A model generated the notes under the pieces. It ran no database searches and had not been told where the DNA came from. It saw nothing but the letters and a program-made list of their open reading frames with translations. A stretch of DNA of 64,000 nucleotides from Gnomoniopsis sp. IMI 355080 (taxonomy: Eukaryota > Ascomycota > Sordariomycetes > Diaporthales > Gnomoniaceae), in contig JAPEVC010000017.1 in assembly GCA_027946555.1 (NCBI GenBank), positions 183,172-247,171 of the forward strand. Direction: 5' to 3'. Position 1 is the first letter of the stretch. Every line of letters begins with the position of its first letter. The position numbers were made by a program, and so were the translations under genes. Shown one piece after another: positions 21,291-33,834 of this stretch.

Positions 21291-21446
21291 GTATACCCAA
21301 GTATTCCTGTAAGATGACTGGCATTCTGCTTGACCTGCATGTTGCTGCTACTTTGATACGGACAGACCGGCCACTTCAGCTTTTTGCGCCCAAGCAGTCT
21401 TTCACCCACACCATTTTGAGATCCTGGTTGAGCAGAGCAAGTGAAA

Positions 21447-23146
21447 ATGGCTACCAAGGATAAACAAGACGTCCTCCAGGTCGAGAAAGTGCAGTCGAAT
21501 AACTCTGCGGACCTCAAGACTGGCCCCACGTATCAGAAAAAAGACTCCTTTGGTGCACATGAGGTGGGTCTTTGCAGAAATATTCTACCTCGAAGCATGA
21601 CTAACAGTGAGGGTAGAAAACCGATCCACGAGAAATAGCTCTTGTGAAGAAACTGGATCGATGGATCATGCCTATGCTTTGGTCGATGTACTGGTTGAAT
21701 TATCTTGATCGAAATGCTATCGCGCTGGCGCGTATCAACGACCTCGAAGAAGACCTCAACCTGAGCAGTACACAGTACCAGACGTGCGTGTCAATCTTGT
21801 TTGTGGGCTATCTACTCGGACAGCTACCTTCCAATATGTTCTTGACCAGGACCCGCCCAAGTGAGTTCGCTGTCCCAAGTGTAGACAACTATGTTTTCTG
21901 ATGCGGTCTCTCTAGGTCGTTATATGGGCACTGCAATGATGCTGTGGGCTGTAGTCAGCTCATTGACCGCTGTGTCGAAGAACTTTACTGGTCTATTGCT
22001 TACGCGGTTCTTTCTTGGGTTGACTGAGGCTCCATATTACCCTGGAGCTGTCTATCTCCTCTCGGTCTGTAAGTTTGGACTCTATTATTCTCGATCGACT
22101 GCTTCCTGTACCATGTATTGACAAAGAAGCCAGTCTACACACGCAAGGAGCTTGCGACACGCATTGCCATTCTCTATACTGGAAACGTCCTCGCAACGGC
22201 TTTTGCAGGCCTTATCGCCGCAGGAATTTTTCATGGCCTTGACAATGTAGGCGGGCTTGCCGGCTGGCGCTGGCTTTTCATCCTCCAGGGTGCCGTGACC
22301 TTTGTCATCGCCGTCGTTGGCTTCTTCCTTTTGCCAGACTTCCCCCACGATACCAAGTGGCTCACGCAAGAGGAGCGTGATCTCGCCGTCAGTCGAATGG
22401 AGCTCGATATCGTGGAGAACAAAGGCGAGACGTCCACCCTGGAAGGCCTCAAACAGGCGGTCAGCGATCCTATGGTCTGGCTCTTCGCGGCGATGGCCCA
22501 CATGCATCTAGCAGCGAACGGCTTCAAGAACTTCTTTCCCACCGTCGTCGAGACACTTGGGTTTGGCGAGACGATCACTCTTGTGCTGACGTGCCCGCCC
22601 TACCTCATCGCTGGCGCGGTCACCATCGCGGTGTCTTGGTCGTCTGGCAAGTTCAACGAGCGGACATGGCACATCACCATCTCCAAGATCGTTGCCACCA
22701 TCGGATTCGTAGCCGCCTGCGCGACGCTGGATCTCGCTGGCCGCTACGTTGCGATGGTTATCTTCACCATTGGTACCTATGGAGTCAACTCATTGATTCT
22801 AGGCTGGTGCGGAAGCACGTGCGGGCAGACTAAAGAAAAGAAGGCTGCTGCAGTAGCTATCGTCACGACTATTATGAACATTTCATTCATCTGGTAAGTC
22901 ACTGTTGTGGTTCCATTGTGTTGTGCCATGGAAAAAAAAAATACGGCAATACTGATTATGAATCGCAGGACTCCTTATCTTTGGCCAAAGTCAGATGAAC
23001 CTCGGTATGCGATCGCGCTGGGCGCCTCGGCTGGCTTTTCTATGGCTACAGCAGCGCTTGCGTGGTGGGCGAAGGCCATCATGATCCGCAGAAACAAGGC
23101 ACTCCGCGCGTCCGAGGTAGAGACGACCAACTTCTATGTGTATTAG
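21447..23146 (+). CDS. MFS transporter, Dal5-like anion:cation symporter family
   Basis: Five exons (21447-21563, 21617-21860, 21916-22068, 22134-22893, 22969-23146) give 483 residues, typical for a 12-helix MFS permease in the plasma membrane. The family (Dal5, Tna1, Liz1, Seo1 relatives) imports organic anions such as allantoate, nicotinate or pantothenate; the substrate here is unknown. Evidence: LDRWIMPMLWSMYWLNYLDRNAIALARI in the first helix region (shown by its LDR...NYLDRN core), the loop-2 signature region GQLPSNMFLTRTRPSRYMG, RFFLGLTEAPYYPG, and the central segment LPDFPHDTKWLTQEERDLA, which is strongly typical of this family. C-terminal helices end in a short cytosolic tail. An AATAAA lies 14 nt after the stop. 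The gene sits in the accessory stretch next to the secreted protein, but nothing proves co-regulation. Confidence 0.92.
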
Positions 23147-23824
23147 GTGACTCCGGCGAAATAAATGTACCTGTTTGCAATGATCGCATGTAGGAATGAG
23201 CCACTGTGGGGCACCTCTCCACCGCTCGGTAACGGGAGGATTTGCGGCTATAAGAGGAACATAAACATGTTTTGGACCCTAAAATGCTTGTTATTGGAAT
23301 TATAGAGTCATCGTCGTGGTGAAACTTTATCCCAGGGCCAGCATGCAGTGCAGGCTGTCTTCAGACATTCAGCGAGTCTTACTCCATCATATGTTGAGTC
23401 CTCAAGTCCAGAGAACCATAGAGTATTGTCACACGAAGGAATTTCAAGATTGTGGAATGCATTTAAGTTGCATACGCTCTGCGGATCTAGAGTGAAATGC
23501 GAAGCGTTCAGTATGCTTGATAAGGACGTAGTCAAAGTCCGGACGTAGCTGGCGGGTTCGCTTAGTAAGGTGGAGCTGCTCTTTCGGTGCACCTATCGCC
23601 GTCACAGCGTTTCCAACCGTGGAAACCGATTCAATTACGTCTGGCAGCGAACCAGCCAAAACCACTCAATAAAGCTCCCCGTACGCAACCTACCCTCTCG
23701 CAGTCCGTCGCAAGCCTGCCTGGACAGATCAATTGACCCGTCTTCCCCAGGCCTGGGTGGTCCAAACAGCTTCGAACCCGATTCGATCGCTCTCTGTGTG
23801 TCTCTCTCTCCACGCCGATTCACG
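23147..23824. other. Intergenic spacer
   Basis: 3' flank of the transporter and CT-rich promoter/leader of the complex I gene. The complex I reading frame stays open upstream of its ATG to 23570, but with no ATG. Nothing else recognised. Confidence 0.6.
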
Positions 23825-24676
23825 ATGCGCCAAACTTTCCGCCTCTTCGCGGCCGTCAAGCCCGTCTCGCGATACCTCGAGGCCGGCGCGCCGACCGGCC
23901 TGACCGGCCTGCGCACGAACCCCTCGCCGCGCTCTACCCTCCTCTACCTCTACAACTCGACACTCGAGAAGCTGCAGGCCGTCCCCGAGACGTCCGTGTA
24001 CCGACAGTCCGTCGAGGCCGTGACCAAGAGCCGCATGGCGGCCGTCGAGAGCGTGAAGCCCGACGGACTTGCCGAGTGGTCCGCAAAGGTGCAGGAGATT
24101 CTGAAAAAACACCCCGACCATTTCAACGTCACGTCGCGCCCCACCGAGAACGGGACGTTCGCCGCGGGTGTGAAGAAGAACGGCCAATTCTTTGTCATCA
24201 GGACGACAAAGCCGGAGGTCGATGAGCGGTACCAGGAGTGGGATGGCGAGGCGGATCACGGCGGTACGCTGGAGGGAATGAGGACTGCCGACGAGAAGAT
24301 GACGGAGACACACGTGCAGAACCCTTTTGAGGGTGAGGGGGTTGAATGGGTGGATGAGCCCAAGTTGACGATTCAGCAGTGCGTCGGACTTTCTCCTTGG
24401 TTCGCCCTCCAAAAAAACAGATTCATGATGGCTGACTTCGAGGATCCATAGGATTGAGGAACTCGAGAACAAAATTGGAGCCGGGCTAATCGAGGAGGTC
24501 ATTCAGGTTGCTGAGGGAGAGCTGAAGCTGGTTGACACAATGGTCCAGGGCAAGGTGTAAGTCAATGGCGTCGACATCCCGTTATATGTGGACATGCTAA
24601 CGTATTGAATAGATGGGAGAGCTTGGACGAGAAGCCCGCAGAAGGACAATGGACATACTTCGAGAGGAAGGCTTAA
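23825..24676 (+). CDS. NDUFA5: Mitochondrial complex I subunit, NDUFA5/29.9-kDa family
   Basis: Three exons: 23825-24378, 24452-24556, 24613-24676; 240 residues. This accessory subunit sits on the matrix arm of NADH:ubiquinone oxidoreductase. The N-terminus MRQTFRLFAAVKPVSRYL is Arg-containing, lacks acidic residues and looks like a mitochondrial presequence. The family core is visible (STLLYLYNSTLEKLQAVPE, YRQSVEAVTKSRMAAVE, then IEELENKIGAGLIEEVIQVA), and the protein ends WTYFERKA. The fungal version carries an extra C-terminal part beyond the short animal B13 protein. The start is the first ATG and gives the targeting signal. Confidence 0.93.
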
Positions 24677-25129
24677 TTCCGAATATATACCGCGGAAACG
24701 ATGTGGAGATGAGAAGGTTGTGAGGATGGCAAAATCGAGTCTGGATAGCTCTCACCAGGCGAACAAAAAGTAGACTCAGTCAAAAGACAGACCGAGGGAG
24801 CAGGCGTAGATTCCACGAATCCCATTTCATACGAACAATTCCACCTAGCCTCCATTTCAAGACGACGCCACCTACCTGTCTGGACACATAGGAAGAACGA
24901 AAGAAAGAGTCAAAAACTCCATTGTAAGAATGATTCCGGGCGTCGCTTCTAGCGGCTCTTGGTCTTACGTGGATATCTAAAGAAATACAATCCTATCTTA
25001 GCAATCAAGTAATCCGTTTCAGTCCAGCCTGCGCCATCACGCCAAAGAAACCTTTCCATGCGACGCTCCCATAGATTTTTGATGCTTGGATCAATCAGAC
25101 CCGACGGGCTCCATCGTCGCTCGAGCAGC
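24677..25129. other. Convergent 3' intergenic region
   Basis: Lies between the stop codons of the complex I gene and the YIP4-like gene; holds only their 3' UTRs. A minus-strand frame through 24949-25129 is the unspliced continuation of another frame, not a separate gene. Confidence 0.6.
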
Positions 25130-26207
25130 TCAGCTGATGAAGCAAAGGCAACCCAGTCCAAGGTAGAATACAAACAAAGGGTAAACAGCCAATCCAATCC
25201 TGTTCTTCAACACACCACTTCCGCCTAGAATGCTGATTCCAGCTGCAAGCGACCAGCCAACCAGGACTAGGTAGATTGGAATTCGAGGAATTTTGGGCAC
25301 ATGCAGCGCGGACAGGAGAGCTGCAATGACGAGCGGAAACAGTGTGTAGCCAATGATGCAGACGCTTTGAGCAAAGGAGCTAGGTCATCACAGAGTTAGC
25401 CATCGTAGCTCTACCACGCAGCTCACGCTCATCAGAAGAGGGCAGCAAGATGACTTACATGTTTCCACCCAACAACTTGATCTGCAGCGTGACCACCGCC
25501 TCGCCGATCCACACCATCGCAAACACCCCGCTAAAGACCTCATCCCGCTGCTTCGCCTCGTGGTTGAAGCTGAGCAACATGCTCAGCAGCAAGCAAAAGA
25601 TCAACGGGCCCCACAGATCCCAGTCGCGCAACCCAGGCGTCATCGTGTTCTGGTTCAGCAGCGCCTCCGGATCCAGCACCCTGCCCGCCAAGCCCGCCAG
25701 CTCCTCACGACCGCCGCTGATGCCCGCGCCGCGCAGGTTCGCGTAGACGCCGCGCAGGCCCTCGGAGGACTCGAACATGGTGCCGCCGAGCAGGTATTTG
25801 GGCCACAGCACCTCGCGCATCTTGGACCAGACGGCCAGCAGGTCGCGCCGCAACGTGTCCCAGACGGACTCGTCAATGGTGTTTTGCGAGGCGGCGCGGT
25901 CTTCACCGCCTATGCGCGAGGAGAGGTAGTCTTGGTTGATGGGGGCGCCGGTGCGGGAGGAGGAGGATTGCGAGTTCGAGGAGGTCTGGCCAATGTTGCC
26001 GGTTAGGGGCGCGCGCGAGGAGGACGGTTGGAGGGGGTCGTCAAAGTCATTCAGATCCGCTGCGAGCGAGGTTGGGTTAGATTAGTCTGGGAAGAAAAGA
26101 ATACCGATTGAAAGTTGGAGTGGGGAGTGCCTACCATCGTCGGGATCTATCATGTCGTCCTCCTCAAGGGACGGATTCTGGTAGTCGTCTCTCCGGACTT
26201 GGGCCAT
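25130..26207 (-). CDS. YIP4: Yip1-domain Golgi protein, Yip4/YIPF6-like
   Basis: Three exons on the minus strand: 26207-26135, 26059-25459, 25379-25130; phases join to 307 residues. Yip family proteins are five-helix membrane proteins of the ER-Golgi system that bind Rab GTPases. The N-terminal 90 residues are acidic, Ser-rich and cytosolic (DYQNPSLEEDDMIDPDDADL). The core follows: DTLRRDLLAVWSKMREVLWP, then DWDLWGPLIFCLLLSMLLS (helix 1), VFAMVWIGEAVVTLQIKLLG (helix 2), SVCIIGYTLFPLVIAALLS (helix 3), IYLVLVGWSLAAGIS (helix 4) and a last hydrophobic segment ending YPLFVFYLGLGCLCFIS. The DLWGPL and GYTLFPL motifs place it with YIPF6/Yip4 rather than Yip1 or Yif1. The true C-terminus is found only after splicing. 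Confidence 0.9.
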
Positions 26208-27147
26208 TTTCTGGAGACTGGAGTGGCGTGGCGCCCACGTTTGAAAAAGCTGGAGGGATTGCCTTTGAGAGATTCTCTAAGCTTTGTTTACAATGTACAA
26301 GTAAGGAGCGTGTAGAAAGTCGAGGAAACGAGTTTGGTGGACAGGAAGTTGGAAGCTTGATCTCTCGAAGTTAATCCGGCGACGTTGATGACAACCTGGA
26401 AGCTGGGAGCTTAGATGAACCCCCTGGCCCCAAGGCTGGCCAATCATGTAACACGCCTGGACCCACACATGTCTTTACATGCCCTCGAAGCAGTATGAAG
26501 TCGAAAGCAAGGGAGGTTTACTTCACTTTTTTACTACAATTCATCAATGACTTCACATTATGACCACGGAATCCGTTCTAATTCATTTTTACTGTAAAGT
26601 TATAGGTGAACTTTTCTATACCAAACACGGGGTGAGTTCGTACGTAGAACTGCAGACAAGCTGTACATACATCACAAGCAAGGGCAATCTCTTCACATCG
26701 CACGTTGCTACTACCTAGGTAGTATTTCTTAGCATTGGAGAGCCAATTCCCTGAATTATTTCATTATTGCTCAAGCACCAGTACCTTAACCCTTCATCAA
26801 TATACAGAACGTTCGTGGGGTATCTCAGCGCCGACTCCACGATGTACTTCGTTCAAACTCAAAGACACTTCTCAAGTGCGCGCGTTTCTTTCGACCACGT
26901 TGCCTGCGCCAAATATTTCCATGCCACTCGGCCATCCATATGACTTCATTATCACACGCACCATGTCACCTTGTCCATGACCCCTCACCGACTTCCCTTT
27001 TACGCCGTCTCTGAAACAGCAATCCTCCTACATAGTCACACACAGATATTCCCCTCTGTTAAAATCATGACTGTCAACTTTCGTCTGATGTCTGTCGAAT
27101 AGTACTTGTTGACCTATACAACGGCGTAATCTTGTGAAGGACTCGCA
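26208..27147. other. Intergenic spacer (promoter of YIP4-like; 3' flank of PAS gene)
   Basis: Both neighbours are on the minus strand. Contains an isolated CCAAT (GGCCAATCATG near 26438) and a CTACCTAGGTAG palindrome near 26710. No gene recognised. Confidence 0.55.
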
Positions 27148-29102
27148 TTACCTCCTCACGCCATCATGAGTATGCGGCGACTCGGATCCATTGAGAGCTC
27201 CAGGGCTGACACCAGTGAAGAAACCTGTGGATTGAGCTTGCTGCTCGTGACCCATATGCTCCGGTGTAAAAGTTTGGGTCGCTCGTTGTTCGTATTGTGG
27301 TGGTGGCATGTCCCTATGATCGGAAGGCTGGTATGAAGGCATCGTCGGGTTTTGCAGGTAGCGAGGCATGGCGAAGACAGGCGCAGGAAGATCTCGGATT
27401 GATGAGGCATAGTGAGAGTTTGCACTCAATGCTGCAGCTTGAGGTGCTGCTGGGCCCTTGCCCTTGTCCATGCTCCGGTCGTAGGCCGTCCAACGGGCCG
27501 CGGCCTGGTTATGCGGTGGTTGATAACCAGTGTTGGCAGCATTGGGGTCCCAGATCGGCAGGCCGTCTGGAGGCGCTGCCTCGCCCCGAGCCTGTCCATG
27601 CGAATAGTTGGCCAAGTTGCCATTGATACCCACGAGAGCCCATGCAAAGACCGCCACATCGCGGATGGACATCATCAGGTGGTCGATGGGTGGGCCACCT
27701 GCAGCCTCGCGGAGGGGCATGTACTGAGGTAGCAACGGCGCCTGAAACGTGTAGAGCATCTCTGGGGGCACATTCGGTCTGACAGGCTGCTGTGCCCATG
27801 GCGCGGCGAAGAGGCCGTTCTCGAATTCCCAAGGTGAGAGGGCCAGGGGTGGGTGAGCCGGCGGAATGACCGGCCGTGCTCTTCTCAGGATCACGACCAG
27901 GCCGTCGGATGTGCACGATACTACGGCCTCAAGCTCGACGGAAGGTAGCGGTCGCTGTCGGTTGCGCCGGCGCTGGGGTCTAGCGTTGGCTGATCCCTCT
28001 CTACCTGCGGAAATCGCAGGCGAGTTTTGAGTGAGTGGTGTTTCGTACGCTGAATTGTTGGATCGTAAGGTCGAACCTCCGTGAGAAAGGGTACCGTTGC
28101 TCGAACTTCCGCCGCTCGCGGACGGCAGAAATTGCATATTGCCGTCTTCCTCTTCTCTCTTGATCGTTGGGCGCCTGGCCTCACCCGAGTCCACGTCCAT
28201 CTGGGTGTCCAAAGCTGCACCGCCATTGTCCGAATCGCTGGCGCTGCCGTCGCCGGTCGAATCATGCTCGTCGCCGTCGCCATTCTCTTGGTCAAAGTCT
28301 TCGGCGTCCCGGGGATCTCTCGACCAGAAACGCAAATAAGCAATGGAGTCATTGGCCTTTGCGCTCTCAAGACAATTCAGAGCATCCGGCAGGCAGCGTT
28401 CTTGGATGCATCGATAAAAGGATTTGTCCTTGACTTGTTCAGGGGAAAGCCCGAGCACCGATGCAACAGCGTTGGTCGCGAACATGATGTTAAGGTTCCG
28501 GGTAAAGCGATTCAAGATCAGCGCGGCCCGTGGTTCACGTTCCACGGGTGGCATCTTGAATTTTGGCGATAGATGTTCGAGCATGTGGTATCGTGGGTCC
28601 CTTGGCGAGGAGGAGAAAATCCGTCGGATTTGGGCGCCCTCAAAGGCTCGTCTCTCACTTTTTTCTCCCTGCTGGTAGATACTGGTGCACGCGACCAGCA
28701 CATCATGAACCACTGTGAAGCAACATTCACAGCTCACCCATTGGCCATTCGCAGCGAGGATCCTGACATAATGTAGGCTGGCAGCCTTGTCCAAGAGCAC
28801 GCCGCGACTATGGATCAATCTGGCGTAGGGGACCTCATTAGGGTGGAAGAAGTCAAAGACTGCTCTTCCACGAACCTGCTCAGACGACCAACCTAGAATA
28901 TCATTGATTGATTCCGAAGCAAAGAGAATGTTACAGTCAGGCGTCAGGTCTATTGGTCACCACATTAGTCGTTGCTCGTCGCATCCGCCTTGGATATCAG
29001 GGTGCAAGTCATCGAAGAAACAGGGCATGATGGGGTCGAATTTTTTCGGCAGGGAATGGTAATAGCCGACTTACTGTGGATGGTCATGAATGTGTGCTCC
29101 AT
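27148..29102 (-). CDS. Twin-PAS-domain regulatory protein
   Basis: Two exons: 29102-29075 and 28949-27148; 609 residues. The start (MEHTFMTIHN) lies in a 28-nt exon that ORF calling misses; the second exon begins at LTPDCNILFASESINDILGW. PAS domain 1 covers about 10-105 (EQVRGRAVFDFFHPNEVPYA, HYVRILAANGQWVSCECCFT), PAS domain 2 about 150-225 (RNLNIMFATNAVASVLGLSP). The rest is low complexity, with an acidic Asp/Ser stretch, a basic patch (RPQRRRNRQRP) and a Pro/Gln-rich C-terminus. It resembles fungal PAS proteins distantly related to WC-1, but the flavin-binding LOV motif (N-C-R-F-L-Q) and a GATA zinc finger are absent, so light sensing through flavin or direct GATA-type DNA binding is not supported. 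Role is probably signalling or transcriptional; ligand unknown. Confidence 0.85.
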
Positions 29103-32100
29103 TGAGACTAATATCTCGGTCTACCGTTCCCGGCAGCGACTTTTCTGTCTTCAAATGGAGGCAATATTTTTCGCAGACAGACACGGCAAAATCCGTGGTG
29201 AGGAGGGCCAAGCTTGGAGCTAGCACGCAGCAACTTTGGCTAAGACACGGGGCGTTCTGGAGTAGTCGGACGTTACGCTCCAATCTGACTGACAGCGGCG
29301 CACCCGTCGTGTGGGTATTCCAGCGGACGTGGGATAAACGAGAGTGTATTGGCTGGGAAAGGGCTGTATAACGGTGCAGGTAACACCGAGGGGGATCCAC
29401 TGCTTTAGGTGACGACTTGTTGGATGTCCTGCAGTGACCTGACTGTCCAACGGGATATGGCGTCTGCCAATTCTCGCTAGCCGAAGTATTGCAATAGAGG
29501 CCGTCGTGGGGAAGCTCAAAGTCTCAGTCTCGACACCAAACTCTGATAAGTTCGGGACTGAGGGCAGTGAGACGAGGCCGGAAGTCCGCAGGACTATTTG
29601 GCGAGGGCCTTCGCAGCTGGTACAGTAATACTGTCGTTTGTCTGATAAGGGAGGCAAAGACGTAGTCTCGACTCTCAGTGTTCCACGACCGGCTTAGTCC
29701 TGCTCGGTTGGATGCAAAGCTATGCAAGGTTGCAGATGCAGGTGTTTGATTGTCAGCTATTCGGTGGACTTGGAATACCACAGAAAGTGGGAGCTCGTAA
29801 GGTGTGTGTGTGGTATGTGTGTTGTGTGTGTTGTATGTGTTTGTGTGTGTGTGTGTGTAAGACAAGGCTAAGCTTTTAATGCCAAGCAAATAATGAGGGA
29901 CAGGATGATATATTCCGTGGCTCTTGCGCAGAAGCCGAAGAATAATGGTTGGCACAGTGGTTGGCGAGGCACAAGGTCAAGCCTGATATTGATGTCAAGA
30001 CTTGGGTGTCCGTCGGCTTATTAGGTAAAATGTGAAGGGAACGTTCACGAGTTCTTTCGTTGGTAGAGATGTGATGCGCGACGGGATGGTGCAGCAGATG
30101 GGTAGAGATTCAACAGGGAGGATGCTTGATGGGGAAGAGCTGGGTAGAACTAGCAAGATGCTGTGTTGCTCTGGGTTTTCCTCAGCTCGATCGAGGACGC
30201 CAATGGAGGTTTTATGTCTACCAAACGCTTCCACGGCGCCATCGTGATTGTGTGTATTGCTTCTCAAAAGGCGTCTGCAGTTCAGCAGCCCGCCCCGCCC
30301 GATCGACAAGGGTGCAAACGGAGGAGGTCGTGATGCCCTGAAAAGGCCCCAGCAGTGGAGACGAGCTCCCCATGGCCATGCAGCCCATGCAGCCGCGCGG
30401 CGGTGCATCCTTGACAGAGATCCACACTCCGCCGAGTCGATGCGGGTGCCAATCCAGGGTCTTGGCAGGCCTGGCAGGCTGGCAGGCCGGGGCACACTGG
30501 AGATGTATGCTGTGGGACATACTGCAAGGAAGTCCAGATCGCACTCTGTAGGTACCATGGTATCCGTACAGAACCTACGTGGACCTGTCAACCCGTCGAT
30601 TCACTGACTCATCACAGCGTCTCGTCCAATTGGACAAAATAGGACCGAGGAACCATTTGCTACGAGTTCATGTGCGAACCATCTCGTAGAAGGGAGAACC
30701 TTGGGAGGAAGCTGTTGGAAAGAGCCTCGTAGCGTGCAGGTGGCGTCGTGAACTGGACCCTGAACTCACCTACCAATGCTGGAGTAGAAGTTCCTTTGGT
30801 AGTCTCAACTCTAATAGATTGGGCTCAAATGGAAAGTCTAATGTCAACAAGCTTCTGCCGATTCAGATTGGCTGTTGCCGTCCTCGTTGTTCTCACCGAG
30901 CTGTTGAGCCTACAGATTGATCGGACGATTGCTTGGTACGTCTGTATGGGACCTCGTCTACACTGCTATCCTCCCTTGTTTTGACGTGTATCTTTAGTGT
31001 AGGTCCCCCAACCATCTCTTTTGCACGCTGCTCGCTTGCAACCTTGAAACCGGGAGCTTTCCGGATCGCAAAAGAGGTAGCAGTATCGTATTCGCAAGTT
31101 GGAGGATCGATGCGATCGAGGTTTTCAGGTATCAGTCTGCCGCTCGCCAGCGTACCTACCAGCGACTAGTGTACTGTTGTAAGATTGTGTGATGTTGTGT
31201 TTTTCGTCAAGCACAAGACCTCGAAATAAGAATAGACGCAGGGTGACGGATCGACCTCGCATATTCGCTTCGCTTTTTTCGGGTGAGCTTGCGAGTATAC
31301 CCAGTACGTGCAATTGTAGCGGCGATGACTGCTGTTTTCAAGCTGTGGACCGGATTTGACAAGGTGTCAGTCAGTAGGCAGGCCCCGCAGTTCGCGCTTG
31401 AGCCAAGAAAAATTGGGCCCAAGGTTTTCGACGTAGTAGACATTGTTCATTATAGCGATCTTCAATCTTCATTGTAACGCAACTAGACGACACCATTCCC
31501 ATGGCCTGGTGATGCTCTAGCTGTCCGCTATACAATATTGCTCAGTGCCTGGCCTCAACGGACAGCTTCTTTGATCGCTGTGGTGGTCATGTAGATCGAA
31601 GCCCATCAATTCGCTTATTGTTCGCAATTAAAATCAGGAGGGGCCGACACAAGACGACCGACTGCAACCTGCACGCAAATCGTACGGATATTTTACGCGG
31701 TGCATACGCGACAGGCGGAGCAAGTCTGCAACGTTTGCAACGTCACATGGATGCCCAACCTAATTAGGTCGACATGACAGTCATAATAGCATCTTGGTTA
31801 CGTCTGGAGGGTAGGGCTGCAGTTTGAGATGTGATGTATGCCACAAAAAAATCCTACCGATTGCTCCGAGCAGTCTAGGGTTACTGGAATCGCGCGTGCC
31901 CTTTGCAAGTATCAGCAAGGCCCCCCGGAATGCTCCTGGTCGATCTAGGCCGCCATTCAAGGTCCGCGGCAAGCAACGTGACGACGCCAAACCAGCCTGC
32001 TGGGAAACAGCCGACCTAATCTGACATTGTCCTGACGGAGAGATGAGAAGATCCCGATGTACTATAGTTCGCGCACCCGGGTATAGTTCCACTCGGAAGC

Positions 32101-33834
32101 GATTTTGACCCACTGTCGTCCCGAATAAATTCCGAGCCTGTGGTGTGAAGGGGCTCTCACGTCTGTACTATGTACTATGTAATATTGGCATCTCCAATAG
32201 CGATTCTAGTTCCAACAATCAGCCCACTGGGTGACGAAAGCTGCAGAACATAGCCAGCCGTGGAGATATTACAATTTGACGACAGGTTTCGAAGAGAACA
32301 TCCATGGATTCTTCTGCCTAGCTTTAGGAGGCTGGCGTATAGATAGACAGATAATCTATACAGAGCCAAGAGTACCTAGACTACTTATTCTGACCTATGG
32401 GTCCGCTTGGGTAGTCCAGGGTAAGTTCTGATGACATTTCCTGCCTGCCAGGAGGAAACTATGGTGATCAGCGTGTCAACCACGCCGGAATCCATTGCCC
32501 CTGTCCGCTACGTCGTAAGTGTTGTGGAAGTACGGAGTAAACTGGAGCAGTGCCACTCTGGGGTTATCGATGCGAACCTCGACGATGGAAAAGGCATTCA
32601 CATCGTCTGTCCCACAGTCCCATCTAATGTGGGCTCAACACGTATTCGTTCTCTGCTATGCAGTACCACAGGAGTAGGGTCCTAAGTAATAACAGCACAT
32701 TATAATAGACCAGGAACTGTGCCGGAATGTCCGAAATGGTTAGCGAGGAAAAAGTGACAGATAGCTCAACGTTGCGGTATCCTCCGGGAATGTCATGTCA
32801 GGTCCGTATATAGACCGCGTCTCAGGGTCCGTGTTTCTTGAGATGACAGGTGGGAATGACGGCACCGGGAATTCCGGATTGACGGAGCTGCCAGGGCTGG
32901 AGTCTGTTCTGGCTGAGTGGCTCAGGGGATTAGAAGACGGCCCTGGCCTCTGGGACGGGTTGCCGACCCGCAGTGGGCCATGGGATATAAAAACGTGTTG
33001 ATCGGTAGCGGACGGCCCCTAGGTTTCTCGGGCCGAACAATAGTCATTAGAATTTATGTAGAGCATATAACAGTGTATAAAAAAGGGCTCGAACAACCCG
33101 GAAGAACCTAGTGGTAGTGACCCGCGATCGTCAACGACAACGGCGCAACAGAAAGGCTTGGTCGATGCGATGCCGATGCAAGCGATGCGAGCTATGCGAC
33201 GTAGTGCGGTGAGGATGATGCGTGCCCATTTCATATGGCTGAGATATTACTTTTGCCGGACGTTGAGAATTACAGCAGCAAATCGGTGGAGCGCCACCGG
33301 AGACAATCTCCTCAAAGACGCTGTAATCCGAGGCGTTGTACTTTGGATACTGTGACTGCACTCTACGGCTGACTACCGTACTAAGACGTACGAGTAGATC
33401 ATTGCGTTCAGCTGCTCCACTGAGCACACTGCATACATAGTAAGGCTAAGTTCAATTATTTGTTGGCAACGGTGTTTGCCGCGCTTATCATTTACAGCTA
33501 CTGTTGTTGAATGGCATTCATCGTGGAAGCAAATTACTTGCTGGTCTTGTCACGACCGAGGCAAGCCCTTGGGTCCCCAGGGAGTTAAGGTACTACTTCG
33601 CATAGTAATACTACGTATGTAGAGCGAGTAAATTCAATTTTGTGTCGTGATATATTCAAAACTTCTAGCCGGAGTTTAGGCGTCTCCACCAAACGCCCGC
33701 GAAGGGAAGGTCGTGAACCCTGTCATTTTAGACGTCACTAGGGTTTTTGTCCACTCGTACATAGTAAACAATTACTCGACCGCACCAACCAAAGTCACGC
33801 GTATCCATGGACGAGCGCGGTCGACACTCACACA
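29103..33834. other. 4.7-kb spacer between the PAS gene and EED
   Basis: The largest gap in the window, between divergent genes. No supportable gene: the longest frame (29995-30591, minus) has no family resemblance and overlaps several plus-strand frames. Includes a GT-rich microsatellite (29801-29858). No terminal repeats, transposase or reverse-transcriptase motifs seen. May hold long promoters or noncoding transcripts, which cannot be judged from sequence alone. Confidence 0.55.
29801..29858. repeat. Imperfect GT-rich microsatellite
   Basis: Nearly 60 bp of GT/TGT repeats with occasional A, in the probable promoter of the PAS gene. Confidence 0.9.

Larger units (their letters stand above)
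19364..21446. other. 2.1-kb gene-poor spacer upstream of the MFS transporter
   Basis: No recognised gene. An ATG-initiated frame of 72 codons at 20545-20763 has no recognisable product. A 10-bp string TCTCGGCGCC occurs at 20245, 20343 and 20425, the outer two extending to a 16-bp identity. An AT dinucleotide tract is at 21274-21290. Confidence 0.55.

Noticed and set aside
23729..24502. 257-codon minus-strand frame across the complex I gene
   Set aside because: Antisense to a well-supported, GC-biased gene; no homology and no splice signals of its own.
29995..30591. 198-codon minus-strand frame upstream of the PAS gene
   Set aside because: No family resemblance, biased composition, overlapped by frames on the other strand; more likely leader or spacer.
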